Virus record (IMG/VR): IMGVR_UViG_3300034073_002585
Location: 90,193-154,192 of that record
Strand: one strand, 5' to 3'
DNA from: a virus
DNA length: 64,000 bases
Part shown: in pieces, positions 51,587 to 60,358 of the stretch
Layout of the letters: each line of letters opens with the position of its first letter
How positions within the stretch are numbered: position 1 is the stretch's first letter
Notes under the pieces: model-generated
Database searches by the model: none
The model's input: the letters and a program-made list of their open reading frames with translations, nothing else
What the model was told of the DNA's origin: nothing
Program-made: the position numbers and the translations under genes

Positions 51587-51960
51587 TATCTGGTTACCTC
51601 AGCTCTCACAATAAACTTCCCTTGAACAATACGAGTAGTTTCGCCTCTAGAAGACTCTACTTCTACGTCATATACGTAAGTTCCTGGCTCGTATGCAGCC
51701 ATATCTGCAGGCGGAATTAGTAGAGTGACTGTCCCTGTAGAGCCGCCAACTGCTAAATACCCATTTTCTGTAGTATATTCAGCAACAACTACAGTGTTGG
51801 GGTCTCTAGTTACCCCGTTAAATGTTCTTACCTGCATACGAGCCACAAAACCTGCAAGGCTAATAGGCGTGCGAGCGGAGTTTTTGACTGTAAAGACCGT
51901 ATTTACAGTCGCGCCTTGGTCCACAACCATATCGTGAACGTTTCCGCGGAGATTTGCCAT
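51586..51960 (-). CDS. small beta-rich virion protein
   Basis: 124 residues beginning [19 protein letters not shown]; alternating strands ([43 protein letters not shown]) suggest a single Ig-like or fibre-adaptor domain of the kind found in BppU-type tail proteins. First gene of the fibre operon, so it may attach the fibres to the tail. Confidence 0.55.
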
Positions 51961-51997
51961 ACAGGGCGTCCTTACAGGGGGTAGACTAGTCCTTATA

Positions 51998-52003
51998 ATT
52001 TTA
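51998..52003 (-). promoter_or_regulatory. TAAAAT element at head of fibre operon
   Basis: On the - strand TTGCGGTAAAATTATAAGG, 37 bases before the ATG at 51960. It would drive the genes from 51960 down to 42140. Confidence 0.45.
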
Positions 52004-52050
52004 CCGCAATTTATGCGGATTTATTATTTTAGATAGTAACGGTAGTAGTG

Positions 52051-52056
52051 TATGAT
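52051..52056 (+). promoter_or_regulatory. TATGAT -10 box for leaderless mRNA
   Basis: TATGAT seven bases before the ATG at 52064. No ribosome site precedes that ATG, and the in-frame ATG at 52052 is inside the box, so 52064 is the likely start of both RNA and protein. No clear -35. Confidence 0.45.
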
Positions 52057-52063
52057 TACATCT

Positions 52064-52633
52064 ATGTCCTATAAACCTTATGGAAATGATGTAGAAATCT
52101 ACATATACGAAGATTTCTTGACTAATTATGAACTAGATTACCTATCTCAGTACATAAAAAACAAATCTGAAGAAGAAGAAGAAAGCTGGCAGGGAGAGCT
52201 CTCTAGCACCAAAGACACTAAGACCTGGGATAGCAGAAATCTTTTTATGGAGAGAAACGAAATATATGACTCCATCTACTCTAGATTTAAAGAGTTCTAT
52301 TCAAAAAATATTTTTCCTATTCCACTGGACTCGGAAGTTTTCAGCGGACTGGGCCCTATAGCTAGAACCCAGGTTGGCCAAGGATTGGCTTTACATGACG
52401 ATATGGGGCCACCAGAGTTACAAATAGACAACCTACATGGCGGCATAATCTACTTAAATGAAGATTTTGAAGGCGGGGAACTGTACTATAAAAATTTTGA
52501 TTATGTTATAAAACCAAAAACTGGAATGTTGGTGGTCCACTCGGCAAAGAGCGAATACACACATGGCGTTAAAGAGGTCTCTTCTGGCACCAGGTATGCA
52601 ATAACTCTTTTTATAAAAAATCCGTCTTCTTAG
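52064..52633 (+). CDS. 2OG-Fe(II) oxygenase 1 (prolyl hydroxylase-like), only + copy
   Basis: The core has H111-x-D113 (ALHDDMG), IIYLNEDFEGGELYY strand, the distal H167 (YTHGVKEV) and R177 (GTRYAITLF), giving the complete metal and 2-oxoglutarate set of P4H-type double-stranded beta-helix enzymes. About 190 residues, near the minimum for the family. It faces the twelve - strand copies, the stops lying only two bases apart, and starts close to the fibre operon promoter on the other strand, so the two are divergently transcribed. Confidence 0.85.
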   Translation: MSYKPYGNDVEIYIYEDFLTNYELDYLSQYIKNKSEEEEESWQGELSSTKDTKTWDSRNLFMERNEIYDSIYSRFKEFYSKNIFPIPLDSEVFSGLGPIARTQVGQGLALHDDMGPPELQIDNLHGGIIYLNEDFEGGELYYKNFDYVIKPKTGMLVVHSAKSEYTHGVKEVSSGTRYAITLFIKNPSS

Positions 52634-52635
52634 TG

Positions 52636-53235
52636 TTAAAGATTTTTAATCCAAAAAACTGGTGACATATATTTATTTCCTTGAGTAACCTCTAGGGATT
52701 GGTGGTAAAACGGCTTCACTGATGGAAAAATAACAATGCTCCCAGCAAGTGGTTTTATTCTAATTCCCTGTTGTGGAAAATCTAGCTCCCCGCCGACACA
52801 GTCGTCATTGAGGTACATAACCCCAGACATAATAGGTTCTTTTGGTTGATTAGGGTACTCATCAACGTGAGCCCCCATAGAACCACCAACTATGTATTTG
52901 GAAATGCTCAGTGGTGACGGGTCAAAATATGGAAGGTCAAGCTCGCTACAATAGTGTCGTCCAGCAGACTCTAAAGCTCCTCGTAATGTGGTGTATATTT
53001 CCCTAACTTTATCCGAGCTTGTCTGTAATTTACGAGCATCCGTCTGTTTTTGGTATCCGAAGACATAATTTTCGTCATCAGAGGCTGTCCACTTTTTCCA
53101 CTTAAATATTGCGTCATTTTCAGTCAGTAGAGGCTCTAATGACTCTATGTCCTCTACTATTTTTTGCGGGTCGCTAAGAATATTTTTGTAGTAGAAAATT
53201 TGTTCGTGTAGCTTTTCTGGTTGCAAATCACTCAT
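52636..53235 (-). CDS. 2OG-Fe(II) oxygenase 2
   Basis: 199 residues. H123/D125 in GAHVDEYPN, MYLNDDCVGGELDFPQ, FPSVKPFYHQS with H178, and GNKYMSPVFW, where the usual 2-oxoglutarate-binding Arg is Lys188. Lys at this site occurs in some active family members. It shares the YHQS motif with copy 3 and is the last gene of the - strand oxygenase run. Confidence 0.83.
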   Translation of the reverse strand: MSDLQPEKLHEQIFYYKNILSDPQKIVEDIESLEPLLTENDAIFKWKKWTASDDENYVFGYQKQTDARKLQTSSDKVREIYTTLRGALESAGRHYCSELDLPYFDPSPLSISKYIVGGSMGAHVDEYPNQPKEPIMSGVMYLNDDCVGGELDFPQQGIRIKPLAGSIVIFPSVKPFYHQSLEVTQGNKYMSPVFWIKNL

Positions 53236-53244
53236 ATAAATATA

Positions 53245-53889
53245 CTAGTACAGATTTGCTTTCCATGCTGTGCCGATGTGGTACTTTACTCCGCTGGTTA
53301 TTTTAGTTGACTGATGGTAGAAAGGTTTTACGCATGGAAAAATTACTAAGGTTCCAGCATCAGATTTGACTAACACGTCTTGCTCTTTAAAATATAAGTC
53401 GCCACCCTCTTTGTCGCTATTGAGATAGAGGAGGCCCGTTGCGATTGGGGCTAGCTCTGGCTCTCCATCATAGTCAACGTGAGGTCCCATCTCTTGACCG
53501 TTGTCATATTGAAACGTTGCAAAGTCTGTCCAGTTCCTACCATCTTCATAGTCAATCCCTAAGCTTGAGTGGTAGAATTCTCCAACTGCATAAAAAAGGT
53601 CTTTTACCCAGCTATAGTAGTCTTTTACTTCTTGGCTGTTGGTTTTTTCTAAGCTGCCGTTATAGTTTTCAGCTTCCCTCTTTGTTCCGTACACATGTGG
53701 CATATCTATAGAAGATGTCTGCCAAGGGACCAATTTTCTAATTACAGCATCATTTGTTTCTGGCAAGTATTCATCTAAGTTGTGGTGTTTTTCTATCACC
53801 CAGGTACACTCTTCTTCAGAGAGAACTTCACGCATTACCATAATTTTGTCAGCATAAAACTCTGCTTGCTCGAAATTTAAATTAGGCAT
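53245..53889 (-). CDS. 2OG-Fe(II) oxygenase 3
   Basis: 214 residues. H137/D139 (MGPHVDYDG), LLYLNSDKEGGDLYF, FPCVKPFYHQS with H192, and Lys202 in GVKYHIGTAW. Closest in motif to copy 2, including KPFYHQS, so these two probably arose by duplication. Overlaps copy 4 by eight bases. Confidence 0.83.
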   Translation of the reverse strand: MPNLNFEQAEFYADKIMVMREVLSEEECTWVIEKHHNLDEYLPETNDAVIRKLVPWQTSSIDMPHVYGTKREAENYNGSLEKTNSQEVKDYYSWVKDLFYAVGEFYHSSLGIDYEDGRNWTDFATFQYDNGQEMGPHVDYDGEPELAPIATGLLYLNSDKEGGDLYFKEQDVLVKSDAGTLVIFPCVKPFYHQSTKITSGVKYHIGTAWKANLY

Positions 53890-54586
53890 CAGTGTAGCCT
53901 AAGGACCATAAGGCTTTTTGCTCTGTCTGAAGTATGCGTTCAAATGCAATCTGAGCGTTTCTATTTCTTAAATCTTCTTCAGAATACTCTGAATCTGCGT
54001 AATCCCAGAAACCGACTATTGTTATTCTTTCACCAGTTTTAATTTCTTCTACCCTGTGAATGTTTTCTATGCCACCAGGAAAAGTTATTAAACTTCCTTT
54101 AGTTAATTTTATTTGCAAATCATAGTCTCTAAAAATTAATTCGCCGCCCTCGTAATCGTCGTTTAGATACAAAATGCTAGCAAACTTATTATTACCCCAG
54201 GCTGACGGTGTGCCGTCTAAATCGGAATTGTCTGAGTGCCATCTAGCAAAAGAACCAGTTGGCCAAAGCTGAGCATGAGTAGAGTTAGTAACAACTTCCC
54301 TATTAAATGCTGACTCTATTGCAGATTTTATTTCTAACCTAAGCCACTCAAAATAATTTTCGTGTCTTTGCTCTAAACCTGACTTCTCTAAAGCTTCTTG
54401 ACTAATAACTAGTGCCATTCCCCTAGAGCCATAAAAACATGTCTGCATCCAGTTACCATGATTTACCCCCTGGTCTTCGAAAAAATCAATAATCTGATTG
54501 CACTGCTCTTCGTCTAAAAATCCAGGAAATGTTGCTACATCATCCTTAAGCCAAACTGGTTCTTTTATAGTAGTTGTTGTCAGCAT
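53882..54586 (-). CDS. 2OG-Fe(II) oxygenase 4
   Basis: 234 residues. H117/D119 (WHSDNSDLDGTP), ILYLNDDYEGGELIF, H177 in ENIHRVEE, Arg187 in GERITIVGFWDYAD. The HSDNSDxDGTPS and FWDYAD blocks place it with copies 5, 6 and 7 (the HSDN subgroup). The 30-base gap upstream has TTTATAATAG, a possible internal promoter. Confidence 0.85.
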   Translation of the reverse strand: MLTTTTIKEPVWLKDDVATFPGFLDEEQCNQIIDFFEDQGVNHGNWMQTCFYGSRGMALVISQEALEKSGLEQRHENYFEWLRLEIKSAIESAFNREVVTNSTHAQLWPTGSFARWHSDNSDLDGTPSAWGNNKFASILYLNDDYEGGELIFRDYDLQIKLTKGSLITFPGGIENIHRVEEIKTGERITIVGFWDYADSEYSEEDLRNRNAQIAFERILQTEQKALWSLGYTDA

Positions 54587-54616
54587 TGTGCTCCTATTGG
54601 TTACTACTATTATAAA

Positions 54617-55405
54617 TTATCTAACTGTTTGGTGAGAACGACGCCACTCTTCTTCTCTTACTTTCTCGAGCTCTGCCCAGGCCTCTTCTCCGTGTTCAGC
54701 TTCACCAGCTAACCATTCTGGGGTGCCTGGGAAAAACTCTAACCAAAAGTTTCTAATAAAGTATCTATCACCTTTTCTTAGTCTCTTTACTCCATGGTAG
54801 AAAGGCTCTACTGAGGGAAAAATTAGAATATCTCCAGCAGTAGGCTTATAGTCAAACTTTATGTCATTCGAGTCATCTTCTCTATTGTCTCTGAGAAGAA
54901 ACGCTAACTCTCCGCCCTCATAGTCATCATTTAAATACATTGTGCATGTTATTTTGAACTTATAGCCCCTAGCCTCTGCTCTTTCTGGGACCCAGTCGGT
55001 GTGGTAGTGCATAGACATTTCATCAGTTACCCCACCCTCTTCCCTATATACACAAACCGAAGGGTTTTGGTGCATCCAGGTATCTTGCTCTATGCCCAAC
55101 TCCTCGACATACATTTTTGTCGCTGCATAGAAATATTCTTCAATCTCTCTAGAAATGTCTGGAAATCGGGTTCTTTGAGATACCTCGTCAGATAGAAATG
55201 TTTCCCATTCCTTGTCGTCAGGAAACTTATTCCAAACTTTATCTACGCCACCTAGAGCGTCTGTAATGTGGCCAAATACCCACCACTTATTCCAGTCTGG
55301 TAGGGCCTTTAATTTTTCTAGCAACACTTCTGGATTTAGTATTCCACCTCTAAACACCCATACTTGAGGGTGAAGCTTTTCTAGGGTTCCTTTTAAGTGG
55401 TCCAT
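54617..55405 (-). CDS. 2OG-Fe(II) oxygenase 5
   Basis: 262 residues. H135/D137 (HYHTDWVPERAEARG), MYLNDDYEGGELAFLL, H204 in PFYHGVKRL, Arg214 in GDRYFIRNFW. It carries a longer N-terminal part and a C-terminal charged tail. HTDW with a long insertion before the strand sets it apart from the HSDN copies. Its ATG overlaps the stop of the next gene (TAATG). Confidence 0.85.
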   Translation of the reverse strand: MDHLKGTLEKLHPQVWVFRGGILNPEVLLEKLKALPDWNKWWVFGHITDALGGVDKVWNKFPDDKEWETFLSDEVSQRTRFPDISREIEEYFYAATKMYVEELGIEQDTWMHQNPSVCVYREEGGVTDEMSMHYHTDWVPERAEARGYKFKITCTMYLNDDYEGGELAFLLRDNREDDSNDIKFDYKPTAGDILIFPSVEPFYHGVKRLRKGDRYFIRNFWLEFFPGTPEWLAGEAEHGEEAWAELEKVREEEWRRSHQTVR

Positions 55406-56142
55406 TACGTGTCCTTATTTCCGCTTGCCCAGCGTTCCCGCTGCTCTGCCTGCTCTTGTTCAACTCGAAGTTTCTCTTGAGCCCATTCTTCTTTTCTCTC
55501 ATCTGAATACTCGGCGTCTGCAAAGTCCCAAAACGAGACCATAGTGTACCTTTCTCCTCTGGTAACTTCACTTACTCCATGAATATTTTCGTGACCACCT
55601 GGGAAAACGTATAGTGACAAGTAGTTAGGCCTAAAGTCTATCTCATGTTCTGGAAAATATAGATGACCGCCATCATAGTCATCGCTCAAATATAAGATAC
55701 CTACATATTTGTTAATTTCGAATGATGATGGGTTCCCATCCATGTCGGAGTTATCTGAGTGGGGCATGGCAAAGGCTCCAGTTGGCCATTTTTGCCCGTG
55801 AGATGTGTTGGGTCTAACTTCACGACCAAACACTAGCTCCACTGCTTTTTTAAAAGATTCCCTTAAATCGCTAAATACCCCTAAATAAAGGCCAACTTCT
55901 TCTAGATTTTTATCGTCGTCTGGGAGCCTAAGACCTTTAGAGCTATAAAATGCAGAATAACCCCATACATCCTCAGGGGTAATTTCAAAGTACTTAACAA
56001 TACTTTTTGCAGTAGAGTCATCAATAAAGTTTGGTATTTCTACAATTTTATTTTCTAAAACGCCTAGTTTGCTGCCTTCTAGTGGCTCATCTTTGTAGTA
56101 AAAATAGGTGGAATCGTCGTAGTTCCCGAAGGCTAGGCCCAC
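55405..56142 (-). CDS. 2OG-Fe(II) oxygenase 6 (HSDN subgroup)
   Basis: The GTG at 56142 has GAGGGG six bases upstream and is chosen over the GTG at 56160. H128/D130 (PHSDNSDMDGNPSS), ILYLSDDYDGGHLYFPE, H188 in ENIHGVSEVT, Arg198 in GERYTMVSFWDFADAEYS. It is clearly a tandem duplicate of copy 7: INKYVGILYL and YTMVSFWDFADA are nearly identical in both. Confidence 0.86.
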   Translation of the reverse strand: MGLAFGNYDDSTYFYYKDEPLEGSKLGVLENKIVEIPNFIDDSTAKSIVKYFEITPEDVWGYSAFYSSKGLRLPDDDKNLEEVGLYLGVFSDLRESFKKAVELVFGREVRPNTSHGQKWPTGAFAMPHSDNSDMDGNPSSFEINKYVGILYLSDDYDGGHLYFPEHEIDFRPNYLSLYVFPGGHENIHGVSEVTRGERYTMVSFWDFADAEYSDERKEEWAQEKLRVEQEQAEQRERWASGNKDT

Positions 56143-56873
56143 TTGTTTCCCCTCTCCCACTCCTGTTTCGCTAAAGCCTTAGAAAGTTCTACAATTTCTT
56201 TCTCCATAGCCCATTCTTTTTGTCGTTCTTCAGAGTAGGTTGCATCTGCGAAGTCCCAGAATGAAACCATAGTGTATCTTTCTCCTGAAAGGATTTCTGA
56301 TACTCCATGGATATTCTCTATTCCACCAGGGAAAGTTATAAAAGAACCTGCTTTCGGGGATATCCTGAGTTTTTCAGTGTGGACGTCTTCCGTTTCGACG
56401 AAGTATAGGTCACCACCTTCGTAATTATCGTTTAGGTATAAAATCCCTACATACTTATTAATCTCGAAAGACGTCGGGGTACCTTTAAAGTCAGAATTAT
56501 CTGAGTGAGGCGAGGCAAACCCTCCTGGCAACCACTTCTGCGAGTGTGCTGAGTTGGCCTTAACTGCCCTTTTAAATACAGACTCTACGCCTTTTTGAAA
56601 ATTGCCTTTTAACTCGTCAAAAAATCCTCTAGGCAGTCCGACCTCTTCTACAAGTGGGCTATTGTGGTCTATCCCCATGCCGCGGGAGCCGTAAAAAGCA
56701 ATATCTCCCCATAATTCAGCCTGAGCCTCTAAAAACTCGATAACTTTTGAACTGTTTTCGGGGGATATAAAGTTAGGAATCTCTACAATTCTATTTCTTG
56801 TGATTCCAATCTGGCTGACTGTAGTCTCTTCATCCAGATGCACAATAAAATTTGATTCATCAAAAAGTGTCAT
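56133..56873 (-). CDS. 2OG-Fe(II) oxygenase 7 (HSDN subgroup)
   Basis: 246 residues. H123/D125 (PHSDNSDFKGTPTS), INKYVGILYLNDNYEGGDLYF, H189 in ENIHGVSEI, Arg199 in GERYTMVSFWDFADATYS. Duplicate partner of copy 6; they also share the N-terminal EIPNFI segment and YSSKG/YGSRG turn, and the Glu-Trp-rich tail. Its stop overlaps the start of copy 6. Confidence 0.86.
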   Translation of the reverse strand: MTLFDESNFIVHLDEETTVSQIGITRNRIVEIPNFISPENSSKVIEFLEAQAELWGDIAFYGSRGMGIDHNSPLVEEVGLPRGFFDELKGNFQKGVESVFKRAVKANSAHSQKWLPGGFASPHSDNSDFKGTPTSFEINKYVGILYLNDNYEGGDLYFVETEDVHTEKLRISPKAGSFITFPGGIENIHGVSEILSGERYTMVSFWDFADATYSEERQKEWAMEKEIVELSKALAKQEWERGNKWA

Positions 56874-56884
56874 TTAAGTCTCTC

Positions 56885-57559
56885 CTACTTAAGGGCCTGC
56901 TCTTTAATTCCCTGTTCCCATTGCTGGTGCTGTTGTTCGTGAATTTTTGCAGTTTGTTCTAACTCTTTTTGCTTCTGTTCCCAGTACTCGTCTGGGTAGG
57001 TAGAATCTGCGTAATCAAATGACGCTAACATTGTCCATCTTTGTCCTGATGTTACTTCAGTAACCCCATGGATATTTTCGTACCCTACGTCAAATACTAC
57101 TACCGTGCCAGCTTCAGGAGCTATGTCGATATTGTGGTCCCTAAACACTAAATTACCACCCTCATAGTCATCGTTGAGGTAGATGATGGTGACTAGCTTA
57201 TTTTCTCTCCATGCGTTAGGGGTCCCATCTAGCTCCGTGTTGTCGGAGTGAAAAGCAGCAAAAGCCCCTGGCAACCATTTGTGGGCACTCAGGGTTAGAT
57301 TTTTTAGCTTTCTATCGAAAACACTTTCAGCTAATTCTTGAAATTTTTGCCTAAGATTTCTCATATAGGTTTCATCAATAGTGCTTGCTGGATTTGCCTG
57401 CCAGGGGGCAATAGGGTCCATAACTCTAGCGTTATAGAAACAGGTAAGCTGCCATGCCTCAGAGTTGCTTTCATAGTAATCTATTAAAGCCTGAGATTCT
57501 TCTCTTGACAGGAACTCTTTTACTTCTATTACATCGTGCTTATGAATTATTTTTTGCAA
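56885..57559 (-). CDS. 2OG-Fe(II) oxygenase 8 (HSDN subgroup)
   Basis: 224 residues from TTG 57559 (AGGGA upstream). H104/D106 (FHSDNTELDGTPNAW), IIYLNDDYEGGNLVF, H164 in ENIHGVTEV, Arg174 in GQRWTMLASFDYAD. Ends with a glutamine-rich helix (EQTAKIHEQQHQQWEQG). Overlaps the next gene by 20 bases, so translation is tightly coupled. Confidence 0.85.
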   Translation of the reverse strand: MQKIIHKHDVIEVKEFLSREESQALIDYYESNSEAWQLTCFYNARVMDPIAPWQANPASTIDETYMRNLRQKFQELAESVFDRKLKNLTLSAHKWLPGAFAAFHSDNTELDGTPNAWRENKLVTIIYLNDDYEGGNLVFRDHNIDIAPEAGTVVVFDVGYENIHGVTEVTSGQRWTMLASFDYADSTYPDEYWEQKQKELEQTAKIHEQQHQQWEQGIKEQALK

Positions 57560-58193
57560 GATTATCCCTAACCAATAGTGTATTTATATTATACCTGTCG
57601 CAGCCTGTTATCTTTTCTACAGCGTGCACGTAAGTAGAAGGGAAAAGGACTATATCACCAGGGTTAGGACTATGAGAATAAAACTTTGTGCTCTCGTCAA
57701 AGTCTTCGTAGAAGTTAATGGAACCTCCGCCGAATCCAGAGTTTAGGTATACGTTTAGAGTTATGAGATATTCTCTAGAGCCGTCTCCGCCTGAGTCTGT
57801 GTGCAGTCCAGCGCTATCAGAAAAGTCGTGTCTATAGTGTCTAAGACCGTAGTTATCTATATAGCTGTCTTCAGGATATTTTAAATCGTATACTTCAGAG
57901 TAAACCTCATAGGCCGCATTTATGTAATCACTCAAGAACAGTAAGTCATGAAAAAAGGTATCGTCCTCTTCTTTTATAAAGTGCTCTGAGTAGGGGGTTC
58001 TCCTTAGAGAACTTGTGTAGCCAATTTTTCCCCATGGGTCAGTACTTATTACTGAGTACCTGTCTCCCGTAGGGCATGATTTAAAGTTGGACAAAATCCT
58101 TTCAACGTCTGGTATAGCACGTTCAATTAGAATAATATTTGGTGCTACTTCTTTAGCAGACTCTTTTAAGATAACTTTAAGGTTTTCGCTCAC
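57540..58193 (-). CDS. 2OG-Fe(II) oxygenase 9
   Basis: 217 residues from GTG 58193 (GGAG upstream). H131/D133 (GLHTDSGGDG), VYLNSGFGGGSINFYED, H190 in YVHAVEKI, Arg200 in DRYNINTLLV. The FGGGSINF strand differs from the YEGGEL of the others, and the N-terminal half has no match to its neighbours, so this copy is a distinct branch and may have another substrate. Confidence 0.84.
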   Translation of the reverse strand: MSENLKVILKESAKEVAPNIILIERAIPDVERILSNFKSCPTGDRYSVISTDPWGKIGYTSSLRRTPYSEHFIKEEDDTFFHDLLFLSDYINAAYEVYSEVYDLKYPEDSYIDNYGLRHYRHDFSDSAGLHTDSGGDGSREYLITLNVYLNSGFGGGSINFYEDFDESTKFYSHSPNPGDIVLFPSTYVHAVEKITGCDRYNINTLLVRDNLAKNNS

Positions 58194-58854
58194 CTTTATG
58201 CTCCACTATTGTCCAGAAAAACGGGCACACATATCTAATTCCAGATTTAATTGGGGTTACCCCGTGGATATAATTCATATCACCTGGGAAAAAGTATGCA
58301 GCTCCAGCTTTTGGTTTAAATTGAATTCCTTGGTGTGGGAAATAGAGTTCTCCACCCTCATAGTCATCATTTATATAAAAGAGGCCAGCGATGTCGTAGT
58401 ACGGGAAGTCATTAGGCTTACCTCTATTTTCACCCTCATGAAGTTCTTTATCTGCGTGTGGCATCTGAAGTTGTCCAGGTAGCCACCTAACTATTGCGGG
58501 GCTTGTGGCTCTAGCATCTACCTCAAAAAAATCATCTACTTTTTCCTTCAGACGCTTTTGCATATTTATAATTGTTTCAGTTATTAGAGGATTAACTTTA
58601 TCTAAAGTCTGAGCAGTTGCTACCCTGTGGTCCCAGTAGCTCGAATCGTAAATCACTACCCCGTCTTCATCATAATGAGTCTCGGTTATATCCCATGTAG
58701 TGTTATTTCTTGCAAAATCATTGAGTAGGGTAAGCTCTTCCTCGGTCATAAAGTCTTCTAGAGCGATTATGTTGTCCGCAGAGCGACCAAAAAAACCAGA
58801 AGGAGTTATAGAAAGTCTCTCATCATTGTGTTGATTTACTGTAGTGGAATCCAT
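58177..58854 (-). CDS. 2OG-Fe(II) oxygenase 10
   Basis: 225 residues. H133/D135 (PHADKELHEGENRG), FYINDDYEGGELYFPHQG, H197 in NYIHGVTPI, Arg207 in GIRYVCPFFW. The conserved KAGAAYFFPGDMNYIHGV stretch fits P4H alpha-subunit-like domains well. TAAGAT at 58862-58867 on this strand, four bases before the ATG region, may be a weak form of the TAAAAT element. Confidence 0.85.
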   Translation of the reverse strand: MDSTTVNQHNDERLSITPSGFFGRSADNIIALEDFMTEEELTLLNDFARNNTTWDITETHYDEDGVVIYDSSYWDHRVATAQTLDKVNPLITETIINMQKRLKEKVDDFFEVDARATSPAIVRWLPGQLQMPHADKELHEGENRGKPNDFPYYDIAGLFYINDDYEGGELYFPHQGIQFKPKAGAAYFFPGDMNYIHGVTPIKSGIRYVCPFFWTIVEHKGERKP

Positions 58855-58869
58855 AATTAATATCTTACC

Positions 58870-59610
58870 TTACTCATATTTTCGTCTTTCCCAAACTTCT
58901 TTTTGGTAGACTCCGCCATCTGGGACTCTGTATTTATCACTGTTTTGTTGGTTTTTTGTCACCATATCTTCGTGGGTAATTTTTATTACCACTTCTGATT
59001 CCCAGTGTTCTCGCTTGAAAGGAAGTATTTGCGCGTACGGTGTTCCCGCTGGGAGCACTCCAGTAAAACCTTCTGCAACAAAAAATGGCATTGTTCCTGG
59101 GAGATGTACTTTGTCGTTGTCAATAATTCCACTAGTTGTCAGAAATGGAAGCTCGAATCGATTGAACGGCTGGGTGTAGAGAGCACTATATCCCTCTGGT
59201 AGCTCTACTGCCCAGTCGGCCCACCACGCGAAATGCTTTTGGTGATATCCCATTGGGGCAACAAATTGAGCCATGGGGGGTCTATCTTGCAAAAAGTCTT
59301 TGTTTAAGTTATCTAAAACTTTTGCTTGTATCTGACCGTTCTGGTCTAAGTAAAACTCAATATCAGCTGGAGTCCTATAGACATAGCCTGTGCCCATAAT
59401 GTCAAAAACCGCTGGGCATGCTTTCCATGTTGGAATTTTTCCACTACCGTCTGGCATTTCCCATGGCTTGCCAGTCATGGGATTCATCGCAAACCTGTCT
59501 GCTTTTCTATACCAATCTGGGATTGTTTTTATTGTGGGTTTTGGTAGAGAAGCAGAGTCTTCATTTAGCCATGGTCTATTTATTGAAAACTTAATCTTCT
59601 GAGTGTCCAC
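58870..59610 (-). CDS. DUF6065-like protein 1
   Basis: 246 residues from GTG 59610. No HxD...H set. Motifs: RPWLNEDSASLPKPT, GTGYVYRTPADIEFYLDQNG, GYHQKHFAWWADWAVELPEGYS, ALYTQPFNRFELPF and LPAGTPYAQILPFKREHW. The FPxD/N-rich and PAGTPxAxxLP parts are shared with the next gene, so they are paralogues of a beta-sandwich family seen in T4-like cyanophages and near 2OG oxygenases. Function unknown. Confidence 0.5.
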   Translation of the reverse strand: MDTQKIKFSINRPWLNEDSASLPKPTIKTIPDWYRKADRFAMNPMTGKPWEMPDGSGKIPTWKACPAVFDIMGTGYVYRTPADIEFYLDQNGQIQAKVLDNLNKDFLQDRPPMAQFVAPMGYHQKHFAWWADWAVELPEGYSALYTQPFNRFELPFLTTSGIIDNDKVHLPGTMPFFVAEGFTGVLPAGTPYAQILPFKREHWESEVVIKITHEDMVTKNQQNSDKYRVPDGGVYQKEVWERRKYE

Positions 59611-60358
59611 TTTCAGACCCTTCCTCTACTTCATAGGTCTGCCCAGTGAATGGACACGTAACGGTTTTAAGCTTTATGGATTTTGTCTCGTGGGTTCCTG
59701 CAGAAGTTCCATCCCAATTTAAAGCATCTCTGTACATTTTTGACCAATCTCCCGTCGCGTTCTTTTCCTGAGCAACATCGCCATATGTTTTTACGTCTTT
59801 CCAGTACTCTTCTGTAGGAAATTCTTCTAATAGTTGCATCTCGTAGTTGTCTTCCAAAGCCTTTAGTGAAATAGGGAGAACTGCTGCTATAGGAGTTCCT
59901 GCTGGTATGACTATTTCTTTGTTTGCTTCAGTAATTTTCCAAGCTACTGGAAGTTCTGGTTTATAAAAAGACGTACTAATTAGTGTAGTAAAACACTGTG
60001 TACCAGCTATGAACTGGTTTGGAACAGGCATAATCAAAGTTGTTGTATCAGGTTCAGTCCTAAAAATCAGACCAGTCATGAAACTAATAGTTGCATTTCC
60101 TCTACTGGGATTTGCCCATTCTTGGCCCTCCAGTATTGTTACATGCTCTGTGGTTGTATCGTCTATACCATCCCATATAAATCTGATATCTCCAGGGAAC
60201 GATATGCCCCAACCAAGTCTATTTGTTAGCGCCATGGGAAAGCACATGTAGGCGTGCTTGTTTTCGCTATTGTCCATCCACTCTCTAGTGGCAGACAGCT
60301 GCTCTATGTTTCCTGCATTAGGCCTATTTTTCTGTACAGTGATAATGCTTTTCTGCAT
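59591..60358 (-). CDS. DUF6065-like protein 2
   Basis: 255 residues. CFPMALTNRLGWGISFPGD, FIWDGIDDTT, ANPSRGNATISFMTG, VPNQFIAGTQ and IPAGTPIAAVLPI are the visible blocks; the first resembles the ANxxGW..FPxxIxxxWxG pattern of DUF6065. The C-terminal CPFTGQTYEVEEGSESGHS is an acidic tail with a single CPF. Lies between oxygenases 10 and 11, overlapping copy 11 and the paralogue, so it is likely part of the same system. Confidence 0.5.
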   Translation of the reverse strand: MQKSIITVQKNRPNAGNIEQLSATREWMDNSENKHAYMCFPMALTNRLGWGISFPGDIRFIWDGIDDTTTEHVTILEGQEWANPSRGNATISFMTGLIFRTEPDTTTLIMPVPNQFIAGTQCFTTLISTSFYKPELPVAWKITEANKEIVIPAGTPIAAVLPISLKALEDNYEMQLLEEFPTEEYWKDVKTYGDVAQEKNATGDWSKMYRDALNWDGTSAGTHETKSIKLKTVTCPFTGQTYEVEEGSESGHSED

